Both the position numbers and the translations under genes were made by a program. From an uncultured Bacteroidia bacterium (GTDB taxonomy: Bacteria; Bacteroidota; Bacteroidia; Bacteroidales; Prolixibacteraceae): a stretch of DNA of 64,000 nt. The stretch lies in the NCBI GenBank assembly GCA_903897145.1, contig CAIUAN010000034.1, forward strand, positions 42,582 through 106,581. Direction: 5' to 3'. Of the stretch, positions 1 to 8,962 are shown piece by piece. Every line of letters starts with the position of its first letter. Position 1 is the first letter of the stretch. The notes under the pieces are model-generated. The model had not been told where the DNA came from and searched no databases. It saw nothing but the letters and a program-made list of their open reading frames with translations.

Positions 1-260
1 TTATCGATAGCCGCTTGACTGATATCGCATATTGAAACTATTTCAAGACCACCAACGGTAATTGAATCGTGCACATGGCCGGTGCCACGACCACCAATAC
101 CAATAAATCCAACTCTTACAATACTTGGATCTGAAGATTCACTAGCTTTTGTTTTGGACTTGTGTCGCCCAAATGCTGCGGCATCAGTTAAGGTTAGTCC
201 TGCAATTCCAGCACCAGCGATGGCACCGGTTTTGACAAATTCTCTGCGGCTTTTTTTCAT
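1..260 (-). CDS. Gfo/Idh/MocA family oxidoreductase, Tat-exported (3' part outside window)
   Basis: Only the N-terminal 86 residues lie in the window; the gene runs off the left edge. The protein opens with a twin-arginine signal (KKSRREFVK followed by an Ala/Gly-rich hydrophobic stretch), so export in folded form with bound cofactor is expected. At about residues 54-63 follows the Rossmann motif GFIGIGGRGTGH, and VSICDIS closes the second beta strand, as in NAD(P)-dependent Gfo/Idh/MocA enzymes that act on sugars and related polyols. The substrate cannot be told from this part. It is divergent from the TonB receptor gene. The family call is firm; the specific function is unknown. Confidence 0.85.
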   Translation of the reverse strand, partial: MKKSRREFVKTGAIAGAGIAGLTLTDAAAFGRHKSKTKASESSDPSIVRVGFIGIGGRGTGHVHDSITVGGLEIVSICDISQAAID

Positions 261-405
261 GCTAATTGATTTAGTTTATGAATTTAGATAAAGTTCAAAT
301 AGCAGAAGCTTAAATAGAACCTTTAAATTTAGTTAACATATGTTGGCAGTCATTTAATTCGGCTGTAAAAATGTCTATTCAAAACCAGATAATAAAATGT
401 TTGGA

Positions 406-413
406 TAACTTTG
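406..413 (+). promoter_or_regulatory. Putative -7 element of the TonB receptor promoter
   Basis: TAACTTTG matches the Bacteroidota -7 consensus TAnnTTTG and lies 27 bp before the receptor start codon. No good -33 TTG is seen at 17-23 bp upstream, so this is only a partial match. Confidence 0.35.
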
Positions 414-440
414 CGACGTTAAATTTAAAAATAAATTCAT

Positions 441-2513
441 ATGAAAAAAAATGTTCTCGTGCGCAAGGCGGGGCGTGTTTTAACTTTCAAAAAATTTGGA
501 CGAAAGGGATTCTCGATTTTTCAGAGTCTTAATCGCGTGGTGAAGATTGGGAGCTTAAGTGTTGCTTACCTATTATTTGCCATACCTTCAAATGCTGAAA
601 GAAACATGTTGATAGCCGGTCACGACACCCTTAACGCCATTCGAGATGTGGCTGTTGATGAGGTGATTGTGAGTGCACAGCGCGTTCCTGTGGCCATATC
701 ACAGGTTGCTCGCGTAGTTAAAGTTATTGGAAAAGAAGAGCTGCAATCGGCTCCGGTGCAAAGTCTTCAAGACTTGCTTAGGTATGCCTTAGATGTCGAT
801 GTTCGTCAGCGGGGAAACCTAGGAGTGCAAACCGATTTAAGTATTCGCGGAGGATCGTTTGATCAGGTCTTAATTTTGCTCAACGGAATTAATATCAACG
901 ACCCGCAAACGGGACATCACTCTCTAAATCTTCCCGTTAGTTTTGATGCGATTGACAAGATCGAAATATTAGAAGGACCCGCCGCTCGGATTTATGGTCC
1001 AAATGCTTTTAGTGGAGCAATAAATATTATCACGGGTACCGACACCCGTTCGAACCTCAAAGTTCAACTCTCCAAAGGACAGAATAATTACCACGATCTG
1101 GGTGCATCTGCGACAATCGTCTCAGGAAAAGTTAAAAACTTCTTCTCTGTCGATAATCGCGCGTCTGATGGATACATTAAAAATACCGACTTTAACCTTA
1201 CCGACGCCTTTTATCAAGGAAGTGTAAAAACGAAGATAGGTGATTTGAATTGGCAATTGGGAAATTCTTCCAGAGGATTTGGAGCCAACAGCTTTTATAC
1301 TCCCGCTTATCCTGATCAATACGAGCAAGTTAAGACTACTTTTGCCTCTGTAAAACTGGAGACTAATACAAAAATCCATTTTACCCCCTCCATTTACTGG
1401 AGGAGAAATCAAGATCACTTTGAGCTTTTCAGGTATCCAGAGCTTATACCATCATGGTATAAGACGGACAACTACCACCTAACAGATGTTTATGGTGCTA
1501 ACCTCAATGCCTGGTTTGCTACTTCATTCGGCAAAACAGCCTTCGGAGCCGATTTTAGACAAGAAGATATTTTGAGCAACGTTTTGGGAACGCCCCTTGG
1601 TACACCAATTAATGTGCCTGGTGAGAGTGGCCATACGTTTAACAAATCAGATGAACGAAAAAATATTAGCCTTTTTGCTGAGCACTCCATTACCTTCAAT
1701 AAAATCAGGATATCTGCAGGTGCTATGGCAAATTCAAATACGCAATTAGGTTCTAGCTGGAGCTTGTTTCCTGGGGCCGACCTAAGTTATTCTATTACCA
1801 ATCAATACAAATGGTACTCGTCGGTAAACTCCTCTTTGCGAATGCCAACTTTTACAGACTTGTATTATTCAAGTGCTACTAATATTGGAAATGCCTCGCT
1901 TAAGCCAGAGAAAGCATTTGAAGCAGAGACCGGTTTTAAATACCAGTTCGAAGGAATCGAAGGTCATTTATCGTATTTTCATCGAGATGGTACTGACATC
2001 ATAGACTGGGTTAAAAGACCTTCAGACAACGTCTGGTATGCAGAAAATATTACCTCGCTGAAGACCGATGGACTTGAATTTTCAGCTAAGATAAATCCTA
2101 GTAAGTTATTGAATCATAAGATCTTTATTCAATCTGTAAATTTCTCAATGTCTATACTAAATCAAGGTAAGCAATCTGGTATCTATTCCTCTAAATATGT
2201 CTTAGATTATTTAAAGAACAAGATCAATTTAGGATTGACGCACAAGATAGCGAGAAACCTATCAGCTAATTGGCAGTTTTCGTACCAAGATCGGAATGGC
2301 ACATACACCTATTGGGATGGATCAAGATATGGTGCTGAAACTGCCTACAAGCCATTCGTATTAGTTGATACACGAATTCAATACCAACCAAAGAGAATGA
2401 CTTATTATTTAGAAGCAGCCAATTTATTTGATCAGAAATACACAGACTTTGGAAATGTTTCTGAGCCAGGAAGATGGATTAAGTTTGGAGTAATCCGGAA
2501 ATTTAATCTTTAA
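441..2513 (+). CDS. TonB-dependent outer-membrane receptor (BtuB/cirA-like)
   Basis: 690 residues. A basic N-terminus followed by a hydrophobic segment (about residues 36-52, ending IPSNA) is a signal peptide. DEVIVSAQR (73-81) looks like a TonB-box-like stretch. The plug domain runs to about residue 198 and shows LSIRGGSFDQVLILLNG and IEILEGPAARIYGPNAFSGAI. The remainder is a 22-strand barrel ending in the typical receptor terminus with a final aromatic strand (WIKFGVIRKFNL). Such receptors import a scarce ligand (cobamide, siderophore or oligosaccharide) with energy from TonB-ExbBD. There is no SusD partner beside it, so a vitamin or metal-chelate ligand is more likely than a glycan, but no cobalamin riboswitch is visible upstream. 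The ligand is undetermined. Confidence 0.9.
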   Translation: MKKNVLVRKAGRVLTFKKFGRKGFSIFQSLNRVVKIGSLSVAYLLFAIPSNAERNMLIAGHDTLNAIRDVAVDEVIVSAQRVPVAISQVARVVKVIGKEELQSAPVQSLQDLLRYALDVDVRQRGNLGVQTDLSIRGGSFDQVLILLNGININDPQTGHHSLNLPVSFDAIDKIEILEGPAARIYGPNAFSGAINIITGTDTRSNLKVQLSKGQNNYHDLGASATIVSGKVKNFFSVDNRASDGYIKNTDFNLTDAFYQGSVKTKIGDLNWQLGNSSRGFGANSFYTPAYPDQYEQVKTTFASVKLETNTKIHFTPSIYWRRNQDHFELFRYPELIPSWYKTDNYHLTDVYGANLNAWFATSFGKTAFGADFRQEDILSNVLGTPLGTPINVPGESGHTFNKSDERKNISLFAEHSITFNKIRISAGAMANSNTQLGSSWSLFPGADLSYSITNQYKWYSSVNSSLRMPTFTDLYYSSATNIGNASLKPEKAFEAETGFKYQFEGIEGHLSYFHRDGTDIIDWVKRPSDNVWYAENITSLKTDGLEFSAKINPSKLLNHKIFIQSVNFSMSILNQGKQSGIYSSKYVLDYLKNKINLGLTHKIARNLSANWQFSYQDRNGTYTYWDGSRYGAETAYKPFVLVDTRIQYQPKRMTYYLEAANLFDQKYTDFGNVSEPGRWIKFGVIRKFNL

Positions 2514-2539
2514 TTAAACAGACTGGCTTAGCCAATTTT

Positions 2540-2570
2540 ATTGTCAAGGATTGAAAAAGTATTATCTTCG
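2540..2570 (+). promoter_or_regulatory. Putative promoter of the DUF5606 gene
   Basis: TTG at 2541-2543 and TATCTTCG at 2563-2570 are separated by 19 bp. This fits the Bacteroidota pattern TTG-N17-23-TAnnTTTG with one mismatch, and lies 30 bp before the start codon. Confidence 0.45.
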
Positions 2571-2600
2571 GCGATCGTAAAAAAATAAAGAAACGTATTT

Positions 2601-3053
2601 ATGTTAAAAGGAATCTTAGCCATTTCAGGACAACCAGGTCTATTTAAAGTTATTTCAGAAGGTAAAAACAGTGTTGTCATTGAATCATTGCTTACTGGCA
2701 AAAAGTCGACTGCTTATGCTGATGCGAAAATGAGTGCCTTAGAAGATATAGCGATCTATACGATTATCGAAGATGTCCCCTTACGTGAGGTATTGAAAAA
2801 GATATCAGACAAAGAGATTGGCGGAGTTTCTATCTCAACGAAGTCATCACCTGATGAATTCAAAAAATATTTCGAGACCGTTCTTCCTGATTACGATAAA
2901 GAGAGAGTTTATGTTTCAGACTTAAAAAAAGTAATCTCGTGGTACAACCTTTTGCATGAAAAAGGGTTGTTGAACTTTGAAGAGCCGAAAGAAGAGGTTG
3001 CCGAAGTAACAGATGTACCTGCAAAAAAGACAAAAGCTAAAAAATCAGAATAA
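2601..3053 (+). CDS. DUF5606 family protein
   Basis: 150 residues, small and soluble. It opens with MLKGILAISGQPGLFKVI and continues with a conserved region ending near WYNLLHEKGLLNF (about residue 127), then a lysine- and glutamate-rich tail (EEPKEE...KKTKAKKSE). This arrangement is that of the DUF5606 family, found widely in Bacteroidota and of unknown function. The N-terminal half resembles a small beta-barrel fold. It is a monocistronic gene with its own promoter-like element and a following terminator hairpin. No function is claimed. Confidence 0.85.
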   Translation: MLKGILAISGQPGLFKVISEGKNSVVIESLLTGKKSTAYADAKMSALEDIAIYTIIEDVPLREVLKKISDKEIGGVSISTKSSPDEFKKYFETVLPDYDKERVYVSDLKKVISWYNLLHEKGLLNFEEPKEEVAEVTDVPAKKTKAKKSE

Positions 3054-3072
3054 ATCTGTCATACACCAAATT

Positions 3073-3109
3073 TAAAAAGAGCGGGAATTATTCATTCCAG
3101 CTCTTTTTA
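3073..3109. terminator. Bidirectional rho-independent terminator
   Basis: The hairpin TAAAAAGAGC-gGGAAT / ATTCCa-GCTCTTTTTA lies between the convergent DUF5606 and purC genes, with A/T tracts on both sides so that it can serve both. Confidence 0.8.
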
Positions 3110-3134
3110 TGTCTGAATTAAATAGGGTAGTTAC

Positions 3135-4085
3135 TTAAATTTTCTGGTCTATAAATTGATTTATGTTGGCTTCAATTCTAGATCCTGCACTTGCTACATT
3201 ACCTTTGATAAACTTATCTCCTGTGATATTTTCATATAACTCGATATAGCGCTCCGAAATCTGGCTCACAATCGCTGGTGTCATCTCAGGTACTTTCTGT
3301 CCTTCTAGACCTTGAAAACCATTCTCTATCAACCATTGACGCACAAACTCTTTTGAAAGTTGTTTCTGATCTTCACCTTTAGCCAAACGATCGGAGTAGC
3401 CTTCCAAATAAAAGTATCGAGAAGAGTCAGGTGTATGGATTTCGTCAATGAGGTAAATCTGATCGCCTTTTTTTCCGAATTCATATTTAGTATCCACCAA
3501 GATAAGTCCTTTTTCGGCTGCCATCTCAGTGCCTCTTTGGAAGAGCGCTCTGGTATATTGCTCAAGTATCACATAATCCTCTTCTGCGACTAGTCCTTGT
3601 CTGATAATTTCTTCTCTAGAGATATCTTCGTCGTGACCTTCCGAGGCTTTAGTCGTTGGGGTAAGAAGCGGTTCAGGGAACTTCTGACTTTCCACCATAC
3701 CATCAGGCATTTCAACGCCACATAAAACACGCTTACCTGCACGGTATTGTCTCCAAGCATGACCAGTTAAGTAGCCTCTGATAACCATTTCAACTTTAAA
3801 AGGTTCGCAAAAATGACCCACCGTAACCATCGGATCTGGAGTGGCTATCTTCCAATTTGGAACAATGTCTGAAGTAGCATCTAAAAATTTAGCAGCAATT
3901 TGGTTTAAAACTTGTCCTTTAAACGGAATTCCCTCTGGCAAAACAACATCAAAAGCTGAAATTCGATCCGTTACAACCATCACGAGATAGTCGTCGTTAA
4001 TATTATACACATCTCTAACTTTTCCTTTGTAAAAGCTTTGCTGTCCGGCAAATGAAAAATCGGTTTTAACTATTGCATCACTCAT
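3135..4085 (-). CDS. purC: Phosphoribosylaminoimidazole-succinocarboxamide synthase
   Basis: 316 residues. It joins CAIR and aspartate at the cost of ATP to give SAICAR in purine synthesis. Visible signatures are [11 protein letters not shown] near residue 20, the glycine-poor ATP-binding loop, [34 protein letters not shown] and [12 protein letters not shown]. The length exceeds the E. coli enzyme (about 240) and fits the long form found in many Bacteroidota and in eukaryotic single-domain enzymes. It lies 21 bp downstream of phoH and is probably co-transcribed with it. Confidence 0.95.
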   Translation of the reverse strand: MSDAIVKTDFSFAGQQSFYKGKVRDVYNINDDYLVMVVTDRISAFDVVLPEGIPFKGQVLNQIAAKFLDATSDIVPNWKIATPDPMVTVGHFCEPFKVEMVIRGYLTGHAWRQYRAGKRVLCGVEMPDGMVESQKFPEPLLTPTTKASEGHDEDISREEIIRQGLVAEEDYVILEQYTRALFQRGTEMAAEKGLILVDTKYEFGKKGDQIYLIDEIHTPDSSRYFYLEGYSDRLAKGEDQKQLSKEFVRQWLIENGFQGLEGQKVPEMTPAIVSQISERYIELYENITGDKFIKGNVASAGSRIEANINQFIDQKI

Positions 4086-4106
4086 GTTTTTTTAATTTAA
4101 ACGTTA

Positions 4107-5072
4107 TTAATAATCTTCATTGTGTAAAATATTGTATTGATCATAGGCTTCCACAATATCTTTTACTAATCGATGTCGAACGATATCGCTCTTATCAAAA
4201 TGAATGGTTGAAATTCCTTCAACACCTTGAAGTATTTTTAAGGCGAGGATTAAACCAGAATGCTGCTTACGCGGCAAGTCAATTTGAGTCACATCACCAG
4301 TGATAATATATTTTGTATTTAACCCCATTCGGGTTAAGAACATTTTAAGTTGTGGAATGGTTGTGTTTTGTGCTTCATCAAGGATAACAAAGGCATTGCT
4401 TAGCGTTCTTCCGCGCATAAAAGCTAAAGGTGCAATTTGAATGACGCCATCTTTAAGGTATTCCTCTAATTTCTTTGGTGGAATCATGTCCAATAGCGCG
4501 TCATAAATAGGCTGAAGATAAGGATCGATCTTCTCTTTTAAGTCGCCTGGTAAAAATCCAAGATTTTCCCCCGCTTCAACGGCCGGTCTGCTGACGATGA
4601 TTCGTTTGATTGTTCTATTTTTAAGTGCGCCAATGGCTAAGGCAATTGCAACATAGGTTTTCCCTGTGCCTGCAGGTCCAATTGCAAAGACTAGGTCATC
4701 TTTTTTTGCACCGTCAACAAGCTTTTGCTGATTTTGGGTTCTGGGACGAATCGGCTTACCATTATTTGCAAAGACCAAAACATCACTTGCATTCAACAGA
4801 CTTTGTTCAATCGAGTTGATATCGTCCATCATGATCTGATGAATAGTCTCATCAGATAAGGCGTTAAAATGATAGTAATGTTCAATGATCAGTTGAAACT
4901 TACGGATAAACTCACCGACTTCCAATTCCTCGCCTTTAACTTTAATCGTGTGACCCCGAGCCACCACAAGAATTTTGGGACAATACGATTTAATCAACTC
5001 CATTTTGGAGCTTCTAACACCGTAAAATTCGGTGGGTTCTATCCCTTCTAACGAAAAAGTATGCTCGATCAT
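4107..5072 (-). CDS. phoH: PhoH family protein (PhoH-like ATPase)
   Basis: 321 residues, the normal length. An N-terminal KH-like/PhoH_N region precedes the ATPase domain, with Walker A GPAGTGKT (about residue 133), the motif RPAVEAGENLGFLPGD and Walker B FVILDEAQNTT. PhoH proteins are cytoplasmic SF1-related ATPases linked to RNA metabolism and often found near ybeY; no ybeY is adjacent here. It is the first gene of a likely phoH-purC unit. The exact cellular role in Bacteroidota is not established. Confidence 0.9.
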   Translation of the reverse strand: MIEHTFSLEGIEPTEFYGVRSSKMELIKSYCPKILVVARGHTIKVKGEELEVGEFIRKFQLIIEHYYHFNALSDETIHQIMMDDINSIEQSLLNASDVLVFANNGKPIRPRTQNQQKLVDGAKKDDLVFAIGPAGTGKTYVAIALAIGALKNRTIKRIIVSRPAVEAGENLGFLPGDLKEKIDPYLQPIYDALLDMIPPKKLEEYLKDGVIQIAPLAFMRGRTLSNAFVILDEAQNTTIPQLKMFLTRMGLNTKYIITGDVTQIDLPRKQHSGLILALKILQGVEGISTIHFDKSDIVRHRLVKDIVEAYDQYNILHNEDY

Positions 5073-5199
5073 ATAGTTCCTTAAATGCTGTTACAAAATA
5101 AACATTTTTTTGAACTTGACCCTAAAAACAGTTGTCTATTCATCAATAATTTTAAACATATTAGCCCCTTAATAAGTTCAATTCAAAAGAACAGAAATT

Positions 5200-5219
5200 T
5201 TGAACTCGATTGAGTTCAA
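5200..5219. promoter_or_regulatory. Inverted repeat upstream of mazG (possible operator)
   Basis: TTGAACTC-gatt-GAGTTCAA is a perfect inverted repeat with 8-bp arms, located 36 bp upstream of the mazG -7 element. Related TTCAATT words recur nearby at about 5178, 5216 and 5245. It may be a repressor or activator site for mazG or phoH. Confidence 0.35.
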
Positions 5220-5233
5220 TTCCATTTATCCAA

Positions 5234-5262
5234 TTGGAAGTTAATTCAATTTATTACCTTCG
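5234..5262 (+). promoter_or_regulatory. Putative mazG promoter
   Basis: TTG at 5234-5236 and TACCTTCG at 5255-5262 with 18 bp between them fit the Bacteroidota promoter pattern. The GTG start of mazG follows 20 bp downstream, giving a short leader. Confidence 0.45.
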
Positions 5263-5282
5263 CTATCCTAAAATAATCTGTC

Positions 5283-6074
5283 GTGAACAATAGAAAAGAG
5301 CAGTTGGAGTCATTTGAAAAACTCCTTGATATTATGGATGAGTTAAGGGAGAAATGCCCTTGGGATAAAAAGCAGACCTTTGAAAGCTTGCGAAGGCTGA
5401 CCATTGAGGAAGTTTACGAATTGGGTGATGCCATTTTAAAAAATAATTTAAACGAGCTAAAGAAAGAGCTTGGCGATCTTTTATTACATATTGTCTTCTA
5501 TGCGAAGCTTGGATCAGAGGTCAATTCGTTTGATATTGGAGACGTAATCACTCAATTAACAGATAAGTTGATTTACCGCCATCCCCATGTTTTTGGAGAT
5601 ATTTCGGTTGCCGATGCAACAGAGGTGGAACAAAATTGGGAAGCCTTAAAATTAAAAGAGAAGGGAAGGAGTAATCGAGTTCTTGAAGGCGTTCCCGCTG
5701 CATTACCAGCTTTAGTTAAATCCAATAGGATTCAGGAGAAAGCTCGCGGTGTAGGCTTCGATTGGGAAGTAAAAGAACAAGTGTGGGATAAAGTAAAGGA
5801 AGAGCTTGTAGAATTCGAGTTGGAGATGAAAGCAGGAGAAGTAGTTAAGATGGAGCAAGAGCTAGGCGATTTGATCTTTTCACTCGTTAATGTGGCTCGA
5901 CTTTACGATATTGATCCGGAAAGTGCCTTAGAACGGACCAATCAGAAATTCATACGACGGTTTAATTACTTGGAAGAGCAGACTCTACTAAAGGGGCAAT
6001 CCCTGCACGATCTTACCCTAGCTGAGATGGATGTGCATTGGGAAGCAGCTAAGCTATTAGAGAAGAAAATGTAA
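5283..6074 (+). CDS. mazG: Nucleoside triphosphate pyrophosphohydrolase MazG
   Basis: 263 residues, the same length as E. coli MazG. It has two MazG domains in tandem. The first has LREKCPWDKKQTFESLRR, the metal-binding EEVYELGDAI and ELGDLLLHIVF. The second has KVKEELVEFE and MEQELGDLIFSLVNVARL. The enzyme hydrolyses NTPs and dNTPs to monophosphates and pyrophosphate, cleaning the nucleotide pool and lowering ppGpp in E. coli. The start is GTG at 5283, placed 20 bp after a promoter-like element; no earlier in-frame start fits better. It is convergent with clpC and shares a terminator with it. Confidence 0.93.
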   Translation: MNNRKEQLESFEKLLDIMDELREKCPWDKKQTFESLRRLTIEEVYELGDAILKNNLNELKKELGDLLLHIVFYAKLGSEVNSFDIGDVITQLTDKLIYRHPHVFGDISVADATEVEQNWEALKLKEKGRSNRVLEGVPAALPALVKSNRIQEKARGVGFDWEVKEQVWDKVKEELVEFELEMKAGEVVKMEQELGDLIFSLVNVARLYDIDPESALERTNQKFIRRFNYLEEQTLLKGQSLHDLTLAEMDVHWEAAKLLEKKM

Positions 6075-6111
6075 AAAGAAAAAAGCGACTATTGGTCGCT
6101 TTTTTCTTTTT
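6073..6111. terminator. Bidirectional terminator overlapping the clpC stop codon
   Basis: Perfect 17-bp arms, 6073-6089 and 6095-6111, with core AAAAAAGCGAC / GTCGCTTTTTT and a 5-nt loop. The last residues and stop codon of clpC are encoded inside the hairpin, while mazG ends just before it. Confidence 0.9.
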
Positions 6112-8644
6112 CAATCAATACCGGCTCCTGAGGAACTATGCGAACAGCAATCTTCTCCTTGGTTTCGTCCAAATCTATCTGAATAATATCTCCTTCCTTG
6201 ACCGTGTTTCCAATGATTGACTCTGCCATCTCATCTTCAAGATATTTTTGAATCGCACGTTTTAATGGACGAGCACCAAATTGAGGATCGAAACCTTTAT
6301 CAGCAATAAAATTCTTGGCAGCTTCGGTAATTTCAAGCTTATATTTCAGAGCCTCTACGCGCTCGTAAAGCCCTTTTAATTCAATATCAATAATTTGTTC
6401 AATGTCTTTCTTCTCGAGTGGATTGAAAATTATAACATCATCAACACGATTTAAAAATTCAGGAGCAAAGGCGCGCTTTAAGGCTTTCTCAATAACGAAT
6501 TTTGCATATTCATTCTCCTCTTCAACAGTCTTACGAGTAGAGAAACCAACACCTTGTCCGAATTCTTTAAGCTGGCGTGTTCCAATGTTAGAAGTCATAA
6601 TAACAATGGTATTTCTGAAATCAATCTTACGACCCAGACTATCCGTTAAGCGACCCTCATCCATCACTTGTAATAAGATATTGAAAACATCCGGATGTGC
6701 TTTTTCAATCTCATCTAAAAGAATAACAGCGTATGGTTTGCGTCTAACTTTTTCTGTTAGCTGACCACCTTCTTCATACCCTACGTATCCTGGAGGAGCT
6801 CCAACTAAGCGAGACACAGAGAATTTCTCCATGTATTCAGACATATCAACGCGAATAATGGCATCGGCTGTATCGAATAGATACTTCGCTAGAACTTTTG
6901 CAAGCTGTGTTTTTCCGACCCCAGTTGGACCAAGAAAGATAAACGAACCAATTGGCTTGTTTGGATCTTTTAGCCCAGCACGGTTTCGTTGAATAGCTTT
7001 TGTGATTTTCAGTACAGCATCATCTTGTCCTATGATGTTTAGCTTCATATCGTCAAACATATTCTGCAGTCTTTTACCTTCAGCTTGGGCAATACGCTGA
7101 ACAGGAATACCTGACATCATGGCTACAATATCGGCTACTTGTTCTTCACCAACTACCTCACGATGACTCTCAAGTTCTTTTTCCCAAATCTCTTTCTCTT
7201 TTTCGACAGAAGCAAGCAGGTTTTTTTCTTGGTCTCTATAGCTAGCAGCAAGCTCAAAATTCTGACTTTTTACAGATTGAATCTTTTCATTTCTAGCAAC
7301 TTCTATATCTTCTTCAAGCTTTAGAATCTTTTCAGGAACAGTGATGTTCGTAATGTGTACTCTTGACCCTGCTTCATCTAAAGCATCAATTGCTTTATCA
7401 GGCAAATGACGATCTGAGATATAGCGAGTGGTTAATTTAACGCAAGCCTCAATCGCTTCATCGGTATAGGTTACGTTGTGATGATCTTCGTAACGTTCTT
7501 TTATGTTGTGTAAAATTTCAATCGTCTCTTCAACGCTCGTTGGCTCGACCATAACTTTCTGGAAACGTCGCTCTAAGGCGCCATCTTTCTCGATATGCTG
7601 ACGATATTCATCTAAAGTTGTCGCTCCAATACATTGAATGTCTCCGCGTGCCAAGGCAGGTTTAAGCATGTTCGCAGCATCTAGAGAACCGGTGGCACCA
7701 CCAGCGCCTACAATGGTGTGAATCTCATCGATAAATAAGATGATATTATCAACCTTTGCTAACTCATTCAAAATCGCCTTCATACGCTCTTCGAACTGAC
7801 CTCTATATTTTGTGCCTGCAACGATGGAAGCCAAGTCTAGACTGATGACTCGTTTTTCGAATAATACTCGCGATACTTTCCGCTGAGAAATACGCAAGGC
7901 TAGCCCTTCAACGATGGCCGATTTTCCAACGCCTGGTTCACCAATTAAGACTGGATTATTTTTCTTCCGCCTGCTTAATATTTGCGCAATGCGTTGAATT
8001 TCTTTCTCTCTTCCAACAATTGGATCCAAACTGCCTTCAATAGCTGCTTTCGTAATGTCGATGCCAAAATTATCCAATACTGGAGTGTCAGTCTTGGGAG
8101 CAGCAGTTGCCTTTGAAGCCGATGAACCACCAGAGGCGCTACCACCTTTGCCGAACATATCATCGCCTTCATCGCTATCTTCAGGGAAATCAGACTTATT
8201 CTCAATCTTAGAAAGCTCTTCTATTTTCATCTTAATATCTTCATAACCAAGATTATTTAACTTGAATATAGAGCTTATTAAGCCTTGCTTTTCTTTCAGA
8301 ATTGCCAGAAGTAAATGTCCAGTGTTTACAATATTTTCGTTCATCGCACGGGCTTCTAGGAAGACTAATTTTAAAACTTTTTCAGTATTTTTTAAAAGCG
8401 GAATGTTGGCCTCCAATTGCAAGGATGACTCTTTGCGAATTTGTAATTCTAAATCTTTACGCATCGACATATAGTCCAGTTGTAATTTATTCATTACGTC
8501 AATCGCAATACCTTCTCCATCCCTAATAATACCTAGGAAAAGATGCTCTGTTCCAATATAATCATTTCCCAAACGTATTGCTTCTTCTCTGCTATAGGAA
8601 AGTACATCTTTAATACGGGGAGAGAATTTTGAATCCATATTCAA
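6089..8644 (-). CDS. clpC: ATP-dependent Clp protease ATP-binding subunit ClpC
   Basis: 851 residues. The Clp N-domain (two repeats) covers about residues 1-145. AAA+ module 1 has Walker A GEPGVGKS (235-242) and Walker B DEIH (306-309). A UVR-type coiled middle segment lies near 440-475. AAA+ module 2 has Walker A GPTGVGKT (572-579) and Walker [10 protein letters not shown] (640-648). The ClpP-docking tripeptide VGF is at 699-701, so this is an unfoldase that feeds ClpP, not a disaggregase like ClpB. A low-complexity Ser/Gly/Ala linker (about 168-186) separates the N-domain from AAA-1. No ctsR, mcsA or mcsB is nearby, unlike in Firmicutes. It is monocistronic and divergent from gyrA. Confidence 0.95.
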   Translation of the reverse strand: MNMDSKFSPRIKDVLSYSREEAIRLGNDYIGTEHLFLGIIRDGEGIAIDVMNKLQLDYMSMRKDLELQIRKESSLQLEANIPLLKNTEKVLKLVFLEARAMNENIVNTGHLLLAILKEKQGLISSIFKLNNLGYEDIKMKIEELSKIENKSDFPEDSDEGDDMFGKGGSASGGSSASKATAAPKTDTPVLDNFGIDITKAAIEGSLDPIVGREKEIQRIAQILSRRKKNNPVLIGEPGVGKSAIVEGLALRISQRKVSRVLFEKRVISLDLASIVAGTKYRGQFEERMKAILNELAKVDNIILFIDEIHTIVGAGGATGSLDAANMLKPALARGDIQCIGATTLDEYRQHIEKDGALERRFQKVMVEPTSVEETIEILHNIKERYEDHHNVTYTDEAIEACVKLTTRYISDRHLPDKAIDALDEAGSRVHITNITVPEKILKLEEDIEVARNEKIQSVKSQNFELAASYRDQEKNLLASVEKEKEIWEKELESHREVVGEEQVADIVAMMSGIPVQRIAQAEGKRLQNMFDDMKLNIIGQDDAVLKITKAIQRNRAGLKDPNKPIGSFIFLGPTGVGKTQLAKVLAKYLFDTADAIIRVDMSEYMEKFSVSRLVGAPPGYVGYEEGGQLTEKVRRKPYAVILLDEIEKAHPDVFNILLQVMDEGRLTDSLGRKIDFRNTIVIMTSNIGTRQLKEFGQGVGFSTRKTVEEENEYAKFVIEKALKRAFAPEFLNRVDDVIIFNPLEKKDIEQIIDIELKGLYERVEALKYKLEITEAAKNFIADKGFDPQFGARPLKRAIQKYLEDEMAESIIGNTVKEGDIIQIDLDETKEKIAVRIVPQEPVLIEKEKSDQ

Positions 8645-8962
8645 TAAATGGTTTGTATGTTGTTTTATGAACTGCTTTATTTCGGCACTAAATTACAGAA
8701 TTATTCACAATATATCATCATTAATCTATGTTAAATGAATTTTAAGAAAGTAACCAATATTATCCTATTTAACTATAAAACAATATATTGCAACATTTAA
8801 TTTGAATAACTTCAGGTGAATGAAAAATGGGAAAGTCCTGTCTTTCAAATCATTATTCTAATGTGTTTTAGCAAGGGATAAAAAGTCTAATTTGGTTATG
8901 ATTTACGATATAATTTAGTATTTTTGTAAGACTTTTTACAATTTAAACAAAACAAGGCATAT
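8645..8962. promoter_or_regulatory. clpC-gyrA divergent intergenic region
   Basis: This AT-rich spacer of 318 bp carries the promoters of both flanking genes. For gyrA, TATTTTTG at 8919-8926 matches TAnnTTTG, and TTTG at 8891-8894 lies 24 bp upstream, slightly longer than usual. No clear RNA gene or repeat is seen. Confidence 0.4.

Noticed and set aside
82..291. Open frame of 69 codons at the left edge
   Set aside because: It is the opposite strand of the Tat-signalled oxidoreductase start, which has the clear family motif.
290..440. Cobalamin riboswitch before the TonB receptor
   Set aside because: The leader is too short and lacks the B12-box-like stretch; no riboswitch is supported.
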